A stretch of 64,000 nucleotides of DNA from Dendrolimus kikuchii (GCA_019925095.2 CM034401.1:11505338-11569337); one strand, 5' to 3'; counted from the first letter of the stretch, positions 50,530 through 62,610 are shown. Notes: generated from the sequence alone by a model not told the origin. Made by a program: numbers and translations.

Positions 50530-50625
50530 TCACTCACGATATTGGTGATCCTTGTCTGTGAGTGGAACGTAAATTACGCTCATAAGTTTCTTAACCGTCG
50601 TTGTGCCGTCTGCAGCTTTGTCTAC
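50530..50625 (-). CDS. Pcmt: Pcmt exon e (terminal exon)
   Basis: Encodes [20 protein letters not shown] then [15 protein letters not shown]. VIYVPLTDK is the C-terminal family signature. Acceptor ttttcag. It is separated from exon d by a 5-kb intron that holds the complete Tc1/IS630-like element and a LINE remnant. Confidence 0.96.
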   Translation of the reverse strand, partial: VDKAADGTTTVKKLMSVIYVPLTDKDHQYRE

Positions 50626-53600
50626 CTGAAAATAATAATACAACTCAATAAGATCCGAATTCTAGAATAATCTTACTAATATTATAAAGAACAAGTTTGT
50701 AATGATGATTGTATGTTTGTTACTGTTTCATGTAAACACTGCCGAACGGAATTTGAGCAAACTTTACAGTAATATATTATCTTATCAGAATAACACCTAA
50801 GCTATAATTTATAAAAGATCCTTTAAATTAGTCAATATATCATATCATAAATCTAAAAATAGTTTATAGTTTGTACAATGCATTTAAAAAAATCAGGGGG
50901 GCCAGTTCGGATCAGCAGATTCCGAAAACTTAACTTTTATAATTTTTGCTTGTCTGTTAGAACATCACATGAAAACTACTGAACAGATTTAAATGAAACT
51001 AGACAGAGTTAGTTTACAGTGGAGAAAATTATCCCAACCTTAGTTCTACGGATTCGCGATTATTCGGATTGGCAGTAATTTCATAAGATTGCAATATTTT
51101 AGTAATTTAAGTAAATATGTACATTCATAGAGAAATAGATAACACTTTAATGTACACTATTACAGAAAACTTACGAACTAGTATTATTCTAATTGTGTAC
51201 AAAGGATGGTCTTACTTCTAAAAAGCGTACTCCAGACAACCCGTGGCAAGAATATTGCTGATTAGGAGTGGCGATGGTGCTATTTAAACATAATTCATAC
51301 ATACGAATCTAATGTTTATCTAATTTGGTTGACAGGTTTTATTTGTTGCCAGGATATGCCCGTGACTTCGTCCACGCTTGACTTGAAATTTCCGCGGGAT
51401 TCCCGGGACACCAAGTATCGCAGAATTTAAAAAAGAATGTAAGCAATCGTTTTACTGGAAACTGTCGGGATAAGCTCATTTTTATGCATAAGAAAAACTA
51501 CAAACCGCTCCGGGGAAAATTCCAGTGGAATTCCCGGAAAAAAACACACACATTTTACTACATAAAATTTGCTATCCTACAGTGAAAAAATCATATTGGA
51601 ATTATTTTTTTTTAAACCGGTTATTTTAAATCATTCCTAGAAAAAATCCCATGGAATTCACAGAGGAGTAGCGCAGATTTTAATCAGCGAAAACCGCATC
51701 GAAATCGAGCCAGTAATTGTTACGTGAATCCCGAACAAGAAATCTAAAATAAATTGCATCGTGTTCTCCGACGTTCATATAGTCTATTCCAGTTGGTTTT
51801 TTTATATCTTTAATGTACAGACACGGCATGTTTAGAATTTTATAATATTATAGATTTGGAATAAACACGTATATGTGAACGAAGTCATTCTAGAATTAAT
51901 AATATGAACAAAAATAGCTTTTATTCATAATATATTCAATTATCTGAATGCCTTATGATAACAATCAATCCGGTTAATCGAATTTCCACTGTATATCAGG
52001 TTCAACACTTAGGATAGTTCTTATCCCAAAAAATTACGTCGTTTCCGTGGGAAAAAAGACGAAAGCATAAAAAGTAGCGCTGCAATCGCTCTTTTTTGGT
52101 GCCGCGCCGTTACAATTCCCAAACAAATACCTCGTCGTCATGGGAACGCGATCGAGATTTCTCTGGGCATGCTAGTAAAGTCCATTTCACGAAAGAAGTC
52201 CCGCAGACGCAGTGCTGTATTCGCGCGAAATAATGTAGTCAGGGTTAAATATGGTGAAATCAGGGGAAATAATTTATCGTTCATTTACTTTCATTTTAAT
52301 AATATTTAGATAAGAAAAAAATGTTTTTAATATAATTTATTTTTAATATAGATATCTATTTGATGTCCATACTGCTAAGGTCAGATTAGTGAAAAATAAA
52401 TTTTCCTGTAATTTCTAAAATATAAAATGGAGATGTTCGACCAACTATAAAATTAGAAAAATAAAATAACATTTAAAAGTTTTATCCAAAGTTTTATTGA
52501 ATCATTATGATCGGTCATACTATGATCACTGTCAGAAGAGTGAATAGAAACAGAATCAGATTCTGTTTCACTATCACTAGCCGTGGATATAATAAATCGA
52601 TCCATTTCTTCATCCATAAGGCCATCATTTTTTAAATATTCTTCCTCCAAATGCTGTACATGTTTACATTAAGCTGCCCAATCTTCCGCTGTAACAGTTT
52701 CAAAATCCTCTTTTGTTAGGCGTACAATTTCTTTTGTATCTTGGCCCACGTTTTTATCCGCTACCCGTCTCTTAGAAGGCTCCACATTTTTTTTGGATTG
52801 AGATCGCAGTAGTAAGGCGGTAATTTTAGCAATTCTTGATTGTGAGATTTTAATAATGCATCCACGGCATATTTGGGTGGACCTTTGTTTTGTTTAATTA
52901 ATTCAAATAATACAGCTTTTGTCCAAGTAACTTCAATATATATTCCCTTTTCTCGCAGCCATTCCTGCATGTCACGTTTAATACTTGACATTGTAGGCGC
53001 TTTATTTATTTGAGTGCAGTGATACGGAGCGTTGTCCATTACCACAGGTGACCTTTCAGGTAGGTTAGGAATGACTTTATCACTCATCCATTTTAAAAAA
53101 TTAGTCTTCATGTCATTGTGGTAATTCGAGGATTTGGATTGGGATTTGAACATTAACAAAACCATTTTCAGTTCCCGCATGAGCAATTATCCAACGACTC
53201 CCTGATGACTCTGACAAACATCCCAGGCTCCTCCTCACTTTGCCAGCAACTTTTGGCATGATAAGTGTTGTGTATATAGGTCTCGTCTAAATATACTACA
53301 GGTTTTTTCTCCACATTGCGACTTCTTCGGTTTCTCTCCAAATATCTTGAACGCCATGCGGTAATATCATAGCGTTCCATAATTAATTTACGTTTCGATT
53401 GGCATCGCTTATACTTGAAACCGATACTTTGCAATATACGGTGCAATGTTGTGATGCTTCCTTGAAAATGTATGTCTTCTCTCAAAGCTGCACGTAATTT
53501 AGCCAATGTTGGTAATTCCTTCCTCACAACATAAAAACTGTAAATTTTTTGCCGTATAGCGCACAAATCAAATCCATCCAAGTCGAACTTTTTGGTATGC

Positions 53601-56600
53601 GGGCGACTCTTCCCTGGGATGACGATAACTTTAGAAGTACTCGCCGCTGTTGCGCCTTCTTTTGTTACAGTTTTCTTTGACACACCTGCAATAAAATGAA
53701 CAAGTTTGAATGATTATTTTCGCATTTAATTATATTATTGTTGAATATAACTAAAATTTTTGTTGTGTTAATTCCTTTTAAAATTTTCCTTAATAAAAAT
53801 CATGCATTAAAAAAACTTAATTCCAATCTGTAAGAAATCAATCGGGAAAAAATCTGTATATCGCAGCCCCAAAATTTACCTGTCATGGCGGCGACTCTCT
53901 TGCGAACATTGTTTATTGGTATTAAAACACCGTGATTCTTGTGTTCCGCTTCACAAAACTCCTTCACCTTTAATATCATTTCACGACCTGCACTTTTTAC
54001 AACTTTTAGCATCTTAAATAAACCTTATAACGCACTAATCCAATAATCCAATCCAATAATAAAGTCACAAAATATCTACCATAACAAACGCACCTTTATA
54101 ACATCCACAAACGACAACATGGCCGATCTCCCCATCTGTCAAATTTGTCCGCGGGACTTCGTGAAATGGACTTTATAATAATAAGTGTTAAGTAGAAACT
54201 CCACCGCTATGAACAAGGTCACGGTGTGCGGCGGGGTGAATAACACGAGTCTTAAGAGGCGCATTCACTATCGTGCAGTAAGCTGAGCTTGCAGGACTCT
54301 AGAGGTATTTTGCTCGATTTTTTCAGGGCGCAATGCAGAATTCACAGTCCTGCATTACGCGGCGGACTGCAATGCAGAACAGTGAATAGGCCCCTATAGC
54401 GGAGTGCGCAATCTAAATACAGTAGGTAGATGCGTTGTGGCAAATAAACAAACAAGTCCTTTAGCGATCCTTTTTTAACGACTATAGGCATGGCTCAAGG
54501 ATCTGTACTGGGCCCCCTTCACTTTTTATCTTATGTAAACGACATGAAAAACTGTATTAAAAACAGTACTTGCTGTCAATTTGCCGATGACACATGCTTG
54601 GTAGCTGGAGATAAAGACTTACTCAAAGCTTATGAGCGATTGCAATTAGATCTCAACGTGCTAACTAGATGGTGTCATGATGGCGGTTTAGTACTCAATT
54701 CTAATCAAACTAAACTGATGAGTATAAAATAGCCCTACAAAGCATGTCCATCTTTAAAAAACCTAATTGCGCATGAACATCACTGCCTGCATAAAACGAT
54801 CACGATATGTGCTTGCCCAGAAATAGATGTTGTAGATACCCATACCTATCTTGGTCTTATTATTGATAATAACCTAAACTGGGCCAAGCATATTGAACGC
54901 GTCTGTAATAAATTAAGGCAATTTTTGGCTAATATAATGATTTAAAAAAATCTCCTACCTCATAAAACCAAATTAATGCTCTATAATGCCTTAGGCGAAC
55001 CATTCATACAGTATGGCCTAACCAGCTACGGCCGTACGTATAGCACTTATATATAAAAAAATTATAATCTTCAATTAAAAATACTTAAACAACTAGTTTC
55101 ACCAACAATAAAAAACCAATATTGTAACGATGAAAAAGATCTCTTTAAACAGTGTAAAGTTTTACCCGTAGAAAACCAGTTTAAGAAAATGATGCTCAAA
55201 GAGCAATTTTTTAACAAAGACCTCTAATAAAACACTCTGTATATACACGAGCCATAGCCCAAAACCTGTTCGTCACGAGTCGGGCAAACAACATGTACGG
55301 CAAGCGCACGATTGAATATTTAGTTCCGCGCTTGTTAAATGACTTACTTTTAAGTTTAGGGAAAGCATTACACTAATAAATATTAAAAATAAACTTAAAA
55401 TGCACTTTCTAAACGAAACATAATGCTACGGACGTAGATACCCATAGCACTAATATAAACCCCAGAGGTTTTTTATGCGTGTATGAGTTGTAATCATTTT
55501 GTTGTCTTGATAAATAATTTTTTTTTTTAATAATATCTTTGACACAACCTTTACTATCGGCACAGTAATTTCGACACATCATGCCCAGAAAATCTGGAAA
55601 ACAGGCGCATACTCTACTCCCATTATTCAAACCTAACTTACCTGGGTAAGATGTTGTTCACCACCTTCCGGTCCAACAGGCACAATCAGTCTCCCGCCAG
55701 GTTTAAGCTGTTCTACTAACTGCAAAACGAATAGAATAATCATTCCAAATTCCAGATTGTTTACATATAGAAACAAAGTTTTAACCAAGAGTAACTAAAA
55801 AATAAAATAAAATAAAAAAGTTATGGCTGAATAACCGCAAAAAATTCACATTTCAGTCAGATTTCAAGGGCTTTTATGTTATATCTCCGAAAGTCAGTCT
55901 GTTAACAATAAAATTTATATGGGACCGTTTCGAAGCTTTGCTAAGTCGAACGCAAAGAGTATCATCAAAATTGGTTTAGAAACAACAAAGTTATGGCTGA
56001 ACATACATAAAAAAATATTTAAACGTCGAATTGAGAACCTCCTGCTTTTTTGAAGTCGGTTAAAAACAGGAGCAGATTCTCATCGATTTAATTAAATTTC
56101 GTACAAGAATACAGGATTAAAAGCACATGGTCACAACGACCGTAAATGAATTGGTTAAAAAGTAAAATCAAATTGAATAAGACTTTTTTTATTTCGTTAC
56201 GAAACCAGCACACAGACAGAGGGCCCATCTAATAGAAAATGTTTACCGTCGTCTATAGATATGCCCAACACCAGGGGCGTAGCCAACGTATTACCAGCCT
56301 TTAGGGTGGTAGGGCAGGATTGCGGGGATAGAATCGAAGAGATGGGGTAAAAGGGATAGAATAGGAGAAGGAAAAAGATAGATAGCGAAGGATAAATACA
56401 GGAGGAATTAGATAGACGGGATGGCATAGGGAAAGAGGAAGTAGGCCATCGGGACTCCCACTTATCGCACGAAATATGACTAGCTCAAGGCTAACCGATT
56501 AACGCCGATATTCTGCGCTGTAATTTTCCATACACAAGTCCGACTTGGACACAGCCACTTTTTTTTAATGCTGGAGTAACAGATAAGCTGATTGCCCACC

Positions 56601-59600
56601 CGACGGAAAGTGGTAACTATGACCTATAGTCTGTCAACCTCGCAGTGGGGACTAAAATCTGGCGATTGATACAGGAAAACAATTCAAGATTGTTATGACA
56701 GCATACTAGACTAGGGGTGATAGCCATCCAGACTGGCAAATTCCCTATCACCTGGCTGTGGGTTGTTTTATCACCTCTTACTATAGGTAACCCAGCTGCA
56801 GGAATAGTATAGTATAGTATACTTTCTCACTGTATGGAAAGAAACACTAGGATATAATTATGTATATAAAAAGTATGCTCATCTCCAGCTCATAAAATAC
56901 CAGATTCCATCAAAATGTTTAAATTTAAGGCTATGAAAAGTGAATTAATAAACTCAGTTTTATATATACCCTGCAAAATTCATTGAAATAGTATAAAAGT
57001 TGAAATATTATTTATAGTTTGTTTGCTACCTACCGTCTGTGGAAGTGAAGGTGCTGCTGCCCCAACATGGATAGCATTAAAAGGAGCCTCTGGAGGATAC
57101 CCTAAACGTCCATCGCCAGCTAAAAATAAAATATGATTATTAATTTTTTTACCTGTTAGGGACCATCCATAAATCCGTCACACGTTACGGGGGGTCGACA
57201 TATTTCATGACGTCACATTTCAAAATCTAATATATTTAAGCTTTAAAACACGAAATTCAAACTATTAACGAAACAGTTCAAAATATTTTCAACTCTATTT
57301 CTGTATGACCAGAGAGTTTAAATGATTAAAAAACACTTTTTAAATGGAAATACAACTAATTACGGAACTGCTGTTTTAATTTAGTAAATTCTTGATGTGA
57401 AATTGCAAAATATATTATGTTTCCCTAGGTAGGGGGGGTCTCCCGAATGTGACAAGGTCCGGGGGCGAGTAAAAAAAACATGAAATTCGTGTGACGTAAT
57501 TTGTGGATGGGCCCCTTATGACAGTTATTATGAGGTGATGCAAGATGTTGGAGATTTGCATTTCATGTGTTGGAGAGTTTGTCCCTCCATTGAACATATT
57601 GTTATGATAGTATATATCTATATCTACAGTATCTATCTATCTGTAGTAGCTTCTGTCCGCGACTTCGTCCGCGTGGAATAGTTAAAAAAAAAGTTTGGTC
57701 TTAGCGTGATGATATATAGCCTATACCTTCCTCGATAAATGGGCTATCTAACACTGAAAGAATTTTTTAATCAGACCAGTAGTTCCTGAGATTAGCGCGT
57801 TCAAGCTAACAAACTCTTCAGCTTTATATATTAGTATAATATTTATCAAATAAAAAAAAATATTATGAATATATTTTTATTCGTGCAGAAACGGAGAAAG
57901 AATACTAATTTCTGCGGCCAGGCGGCCTGTCGTATGAGGCGACAAAACAACCCACATCCAGGTGGTAGGGTACTTGCCCTCTGGATCTGGATTACCACCA
58001 CTGGTCTAGAGTATGTCGCCATAACAACCTTGAGTTGTGTTCCCACATTAGTGTCCAGGTTCCCATCCTATTTATGAATACGGTAACGAATTGGTAATGC
58101 CTAGTTTTGCAATGTTTACAGGCGACGGTAACCACTTTCCATTACAGTTGTACCGTCAGCCTGCCTACTGTACTCCAGCAATAAATAAAAAAATCAACAA
58201 TGTTAGTTAATAATTTTCACAAATTATTATATGGTTATATATGTATGGTTAATAACTGTATCTTACGGAAACTTCTATTCTGGGTCTTTCACCCAAAATC
58301 ATGCATTCCTCATATTTCATAATCAGTTAATTTTTAAAGTTATGAAGAATAAACATACATACTTTATGTTTATATAAAGAGATGAATGACTATGAAATTA
58401 GTGTGACTTGAAAACTTGATTGTATACTTTCTATAGTAAATAGAAAGATCACACACTTTATAAATAGTATACCTTTGATTGATAAATAAATTTTAAAAAA
58501 TTTATAATTGAGACGCTTATTTACAATACAAGAAAAACGGATCTGTATTAGGTGAAAAAGAATCAATTTAAAATTGCTTTTAAGTTTGTTTTAAAGATGT
58601 ACTCACCAAGAAGCTTAATCCTTTGAGAGTCTAACAGCTGCGGATTGTCATTCCTAATATTTTTTGTAGCTAAAGTTACAAGTTCAGGAATGTGTTCAAT
58701 GCCTACTACTGTCCCTGTTTCTCCTAACATGAATGCCATGCAGGCTGTTAAGTATCCAGACCCCGATCCAACATCCAATGCCTTCTCACCGGGGACTAAC
58801 TGGTTTTTTAACCTTTCTAAAGCGTGTGCATGCTACAAAAATATTTTATATAAATTTTTTAAAATTATTTCAAAGTTATCTTGCTGTGACTAAACAGCAC
58901 ACAACACATCTTCTATGGTGGTCTAGCTAATAGGATTGCATATTAATGCATGTAATTAAAATATGAGTCAATTTTTTATATGATGTCTTTATTGATGTAG
59001 AATTATATATCTAACGTTATATTTTATCCGTGCAGGAACGGAGAAAGAATACCATTTCCTGCGGCCGGGCGGCCTGTCGTAAGAGGCGACAAAACCACCC
59101 ACAGCCAGGTGGTAGGGCATTTGCCCGACTGGATGGCTACCACCCCTGGTCTAAAGTATGTCGCCATAACAACCTTGAGTTGTGTTCCGACATCAGTGAC
59201 CAGGTTCCAGTCTCCCTTAAGAGAGCAGCAGCGCATTTGTAGCACCTTTGGTGTTGCAAATGTCCATAGGCGATGGTAACCGCTTTCCATGAAGTGGGCC
59301 GTCTGCCTCTGCTGAACTCCTGCAATAAAAAAAATTTAATTGAACTCCTTTAATTTAGAGATTTTTTAATAAAAAGAGTTAAAAATGCGCGGGATATTTA
59401 AAATCGAAAAACGCAAAACTATTGATCAAATGGAAACATGACGTAACTTTTCATTTTGACATTTTGAGATTGTCAAGAAAGGCGAACAAACAAAACGTGA
59501 ACTTACTACATAGTGCTTTTAGTTTTGTGATTGTATTTACCGTAATTGAATATCTATGAGATGGTTTTTAGCTTTTTCCATAGTCTCTTTTTATTCAATC

Positions 59601-61766
59601 TAGTTTAAAACTGAAAACACTCAGAAAGATGAACATGTAAACATACACCGATAATGAACCATGATATCCTCAAATCCCACAAGAATTTTGGTGTTTAAAT
59701 TGCTCAACTTTATTCAAGATTTTGAATATTTAAAAAATAATAATTTGGACATTCCCAACAGTATCTTGTACTATATAACAAAGTGATAATTTAAAAATAA
59801 AAATATAAATATGCCTATTCCCCATTATTACAAAATATCAAACAAAAACAATTAACATATGGGACAATTTTTGCTGCAGTTGGATTGGAGCATTAAGGGT
59901 CCGTATATTAATTATATTACAGATACTTAGTAAGTTAGATCTTAACTGTTACTATTAATACTATTATTACTATAATTCCAACTGAAAAATTGTTTATTTT
60001 AATTAAATAAGTGACTATGATTAATAATAAGTCTATATACGGATCCCTATAGAGCCATAAACTGATTGATCTATGTAAAGAGCTTTTGACATGAAGAATT
60101 CAACTTTCAATATTACACAGCAGCTGTGACAATGTAATAACTAACATATACTAGAATATACAAACATATGGCCGATTCCTATATCTTACCAACTGTTCAT
60201 TTGCCTTACTAACTCCTTTAATTACACATTAAATTAAAATATGTTTAAATTAACTATTTAAAAATAACATTGGGTTAGGTTTAAAAAAAATCTCCAAAAA
60301 CACATCACAGTTCACTTATATTATGCATTTAAGAATTTTAATTTTTTTTTTCTTAATACATTTATCTTGTAAGAAAAGACAAGGTATACTTTGTGTGAGT
60401 CTAGTATTAAACTAATTATACTGTTCCCAGCTGCTACTCAGATGTTCAATACACGAATTTTAAGTAGTAGGTAGGTAGGCAGGAAGGTACTTATTATTTC
60501 TGCAACCTCTATGGTCCGGTCACCTATTTTTTCAATAATATTATTGTGATGGGTGGTTAAAGGTCGCAACCAGTAACTAGAACAGTGATTTAGGTTAGGT
60601 CAGCTCTAGGCCAAAGCGCACGAGCCAAGTGAGTGTAACGAGTGTGCTGCTGCAGCGGCCCGCAAATACCAGAACTGACTGTTACCACTTCTTATTTATT
60701 TTATATACATGAACAGAAACATCTCGTAAGAAACATTTGTTTTATTCATCCATTTAACAGATGATTATAGCAAGATGCTTTTTTAATATGCAATGAATCA
60801 ATGTAGTATTATAGTAATTTTTAAATACATTGCAAAATAGATTTTTTGTTAGTAAGGGATAAAAATGTGTGATTATGATAAAAATAATATATCAATTTAT
60901 TATTTCATCTCTATTTGCTGCCATTTTAAAGATTTTCATTGTTACTTTTGTAGTATGTAAATGTGATCTGTTGTATTTTTTTTAATTTCTTGATTTTTTG
61001 ATGACTTACACTATTTTTTTGTTGATTACTGGATTTCTTTTGGACTTTGATTGGGTTTTTCAACTTTGGACTTTGATATAAGTGTAATATTAATGAAAAA
61101 AAAGTTAAGTTGTTTACTAAAAAAAATATATTTAAAGAACTCCAGACCATAGGGGTTGCAGAAGGGGTAAATAAGTATAACTCTCCCCTCCCAACTCCAC
61201 ACCCCCACAACTTAAAATTCATGTATTGAATATCTATATACTTATGCTTTTCTCAATTATTTTTAATTTCAAACCTAAGATTCAAGTAGATATTTTCCTT
61301 CTATTTAATAATAGTCTTTATTATGCCTTTTATTTATTGTAGAATTATCAACCTCTTCTAACAAGTTATTTATAGAAGAACAACTAGAAAAATATACAAG
61401 ACATACACACTATACATATAACAGCTTCCTATGAAACTTCACTCTAGTAACTCTAGATTTATCTTTTATAGAAACCAACCCATTTTTAAAAGTTGATAAG
61501 TATCATGTTTCCTGGTCTCTGGTTTGTTAAGACCTTATATACAAGTATTCTATATACTACTTTGTTCCTCGAACAGATATACAAACAAGCTCTCAGATTT
61601 ATATACATGAAATTAATATAAATTCTTACCATATGTGGAGCACTAATGGTGGCAGAGAATCCGATAGATTGAGGTGAGTCATGGTATGGTGCATATGGAC
61701 AGTAATTTTTTCTGTCTACAGCATTCATTGCATTTGCCACTGCATCAGATTTGATTATTCCATTAG
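50530..61766 (-). CDS. Pcmt: protein-L-isoaspartate(D-aspartate) O-methyltransferase, 5 exons, 5' exon missing
   Basis: Cytosolic SAM-dependent enzyme that methylates isoaspartyl residues in aged proteins so that they can be repaired. Exons in transcription order: 61766-61630, 58832-58607, 57119-57034, 55719-55642, 50625-50530. Phases agree at every junction and the frame is open for about 206 residues; human PCMT1 has 227, so only the first ~20 residues are missing. Visible blocks: [17 protein letters not shown] (substrate loop), [13 protein letters not shown] (SAM motif I), [48 protein letters not shown]. No first exon was found between 61,770 and 64,000; it is probably beyond the window. 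The gene converges on XPF, with stops 4.7 kb apart. Confidence 0.97.
50870..51010 (-). repeat. dispersed repeat V, copy 2
   Basis: Reverse relative: gtttgtacaatgcatttaaa, aaatcaggggggccag, cagcagattccgaaaact. Pcmt intron. Confidence 0.55.
51140..51290 (-). mobile_element. LINE 3' end, second copy
   Basis: Reverse relative of 43,950-44,115: aatgtacactattacagaaa, tctaattgtgtacaaaggat, gattaggagtggcgatgg. Lies in the last Pcmt intron. Confidence 0.6.
51350..51790 (-). repeat. dispersed repeat Z, copy 3
   Basis: Reverse copy: cgtgacttcgtccacgcttg, gacttgaaatttccgcggga, acataaaatttgctatcc. Located in the last Pcmt intron. Confidence 0.6.
52178..54173 (-). mobile_element. complete Tc1/IS630-like DNA transposon, degenerate
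   Basis: Terminal inverted repeats aagtccatttcacgaa at the left and its complement at the right, followed by near-matching agtcccgcagac / gtccgcgggact. TA lies at 52,176-52,177 and 54,174-54,175. Length 1,996 bp. It carries a spliced DDE transposase gene. Inserted in the last Pcmt intron, same strand. Confidence 0.85.
52453..54012 (-). pseudogene. spliced DDE transposase of the Tc1/IS630-like element
   Basis: Exon 1 54,012-53,880 ([20 protein letters not shown] ... [10 protein letters not shown]), an intron of 194 bp with GT-AG ends, and exon 2 from 53,685 ([16 protein letters not shown]...). A helix-turn-helix region is followed by [14 protein letters not shown] (first Asp), a frame change near 53,175, [11 protein letters not shown] (second Asp), and [14 protein letters not shown], where the family normally has NPIE. 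A Lys therefore replaces the third acidic residue. A Ser/Asp-rich tail ([20 protein letters not shown]) ends the remnant. The exact subfamily is not assigned. Confidence 0.82.
54258..54402. repeat. putative small MITE
   Basis: gcgcattcactatcgtgcag at the left and the complement of ctgcaatgcagaacagtgaa at the right form imperfect inverted ends about 145 bp apart. Weak; no clear target duplication. Confidence 0.4.
54450..55240 (+). pseudogene. Jockey/CR1-type LINE reverse transcriptase fragment
   Basis: Starts [20 protein letters not shown], then [20 protein letters not shown] with the FADD catalytic box, and [20 protein letters not shown] followed by a stop. It continues with stops through [41 protein letters not shown] palm and thumb only; no endonuclease. 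Located in the last Pcmt intron on the opposite strand. Confidence 0.82.
55642..55719 (-). CDS. Pcmt: Pcmt exon d
   Basis: Encodes [20 protein letters not shown] then EQHLTQ, the conserved LKPGGRLI(L/V)PVGP hairpin. Acceptor tttgcag, donor gtaagt, phase 0 at both ends. Confidence 0.97.
55850..56065 (+). repeat. dispersed lepidopteran-type repeat
   Basis: Contains tttatgttatatctccgaaa, gttatggctgaacatacata, then gaattgagaacctcctgctt and tttgaagtcggttaaaa. I recognise this tail from repeats frequent in moth and butterfly genomes; it has no open frame. It lies in a Pcmt intron. Confidence 0.6.
56560..56830 (-). repeat. dispersed repeat Y, diverged copy
   Basis: Shares the ccatccagactggcaaattccc and cacctggctgtgggttgttt segments with the other copies but with many substitutions; an old copy in a Pcmt intron. 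Confidence 0.55.
57034..57119 (-). CDS. Pcmt: Pcmt exon c
   Basis: Completes an Ala codon and encodes [20 protein letters not shown] then AAPSLPQT. [23 protein letters not shown] is the family's central block. Acceptor ttttag, donor gtaggt, phase 0 at the end. Confidence 0.97.
57159..57515. mobile_element. PIF/Harbinger-type MITE with TTA duplication
   Basis: Ends gggaccatccataaatccgt at the left and the complement of gtaatttgtggatgggcccc at the right, TIRs of about 26 bp, 357 bp in all. TTA lies directly outside both ends (57,156-57,158 and 57,516-57,518). No coding capacity. TTA duplications and G-rich ends fit non-autonomous Harbinger elements. It starts about 40 bp upstream of Pcmt exon c, close to its branch site. 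Confidence 0.78.
57645..57842 (+). repeat. SINE-like dispersed repeat
   Basis: ccgcgacttcgtccgcgtgg at the start, tgggctatctaacactgaaa, then cagaccagtagttcctgaga and a tatattagtataat end. This is a very common moth/butterfly intronic repeat style. No promoter boxes were identified. Confidence 0.6.
57878..58190 (+). repeat. dispersed repeat Y, diverged copy
   Basis: Starts ttcgtgcagaaacggagaaa and ends with cagcaataaataaaa. It matches the family along its length with moderate divergence. Confidence 0.6.
58607..58832 (-). CDS. Pcmt: Pcmt exon b (SAM-binding motif I)
   Basis: Encodes [20 protein letters not shown], then [20 protein letters not shown] and [20 protein letters not shown], ending RIKLL. 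The glycine-rich DVGSGSG loop binds SAM and HIPEL holds the acidic residue after strand 2. Acceptor ttttgtag, donor gtgagt, ends in phase 1. Confidence 0.97.
59024..59333 (+). repeat. dispersed repeat Y, copy
   Basis: Well-conserved copy from tccgtgcaggaacggagaaa to the ctcctgcaataaaaaaaa tail, in a Pcmt intron. Confidence 0.7.
59340..59830 (-). repeat. long dispersed repeat W, copy 2
   Basis: Contains aaatgcgcgggatatttaaa, then agatgaacatgtaaacatac, the complement of copy 1. It directly abuts repeat Y at 59,333, so one may have inserted beside or into the other. Confidence 0.6.
59831..61629. other. Pcmt intron, no recognisable gene
   Basis: AT-rich intron between Pcmt exons a and b. A GC-richer patch at 60,590-60,665 (aaagcgcacgagccaagtga) is unexplained. 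The stretch 61,150-61,220 has a loose relative near 245-310. Confidence 0.4.
61630..61766 (-). CDS. Pcmt: Pcmt exon a
   Basis: Encodes [20 protein letters not shown], then [20 protein letters not shown] and SAPHM. [17 protein letters not shown] is diagnostic of the family. Acceptor tttcacag, donor gtaaga; it enters in phase 1 (two bases, CT, complete a codon). Confidence 0.96.
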
Positions 61767-62293
61767 CTGTGAAATAATATTTTAAAATATTATTATACTA
61801 TAAATTATAGTATTTTTTTATAGCTGACCAGGAAACTTTGTGCCGCCTCAGAATCAATAAATAAAAAAGCTGAATGATAATTGCAGAATGTTTCAACTTT
61901 AGTAAAAAAAGTGGTCAAAACTTAACCGGAACGAATATGAAACGAAAAAATGAAAAAAAAAATTTTGCTTTTAAATTTAATTGATTTCTAAATGACGGTA
62001 CGAACATCAAATGTTTGACAGGTAGGAATAGTTTCTAAGGGAAAGCGAAATTGTTGTTTTTATTATATTCCAAGCATTTTTTTTTTATCTTTACTCACCT
62101 TTTAAACCTTCCCTGGACTTCCACAAATAATTCAAAACCAAAATTAGCCAAATCAGTCAAGCCGTTCTCGAGTGCTAGCGAGGCTAACGAACAGCGATTG
62201 ATTTTTATATACCTAGTCTTGCCATAAATATTGTAAGAAAGAATTTTTTTTTTCTATTGCAAATAACATTTATAAGTTTTACAGTATGTTAGT

Positions 62294-62610
62294 TTTATCC
62301 GTGCAGGAACGGAGAAAGAATACAATTTCCTGCGGCCGGGCGGCCTGTCGTAAGAGGCGACTTAACAACCCATAGCCAGGTGGTAGGGCATTTGCCCGAC
62401 TGGATGGCTACCACCCCTGGTCTAAAGTATGTCGCCATAACAACCTTGAGTTGTGTTCCGGCATTAGTGACCAGGTTCCAGTTTCTCTCAAGAGAGCAGC
62501 AGCGCATTTGTATCACCTTTGGTGTGGCAAATGTCCATAGGCGATCGTAACCGCTTTCCATCAAGTGGGCCGTCTGCCTGTCTGCTGATCTCCTGCAATA
62601 AAAAAAATAA
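62294..62610 (+). repeat. dispersed repeat Y, copy
   Basis: Well-conserved copy from tccgtgcaggaacggagaaa to a caataaaaaaaataaataaa tail. It lies about 0.5 kb upstream of Pcmt exon a. Confidence 0.7.

Noticed and set aside
60926..61222. 98-codon low-complexity frame on -
   Set aside because: Lys/Asn/Ser-rich product of AT-rich intronic DNA, no start context or homology, inside a Pcmt intron.
62081..62125. Candidate Pcmt first exon (gtttaaaagGTGAGT on -)
   Set aside because: The preceding sequence (caatcgctgttcgttagc ... ccgatttgg-like) is a dispersed repeat and encodes nothing like the Pcmt N-terminus.
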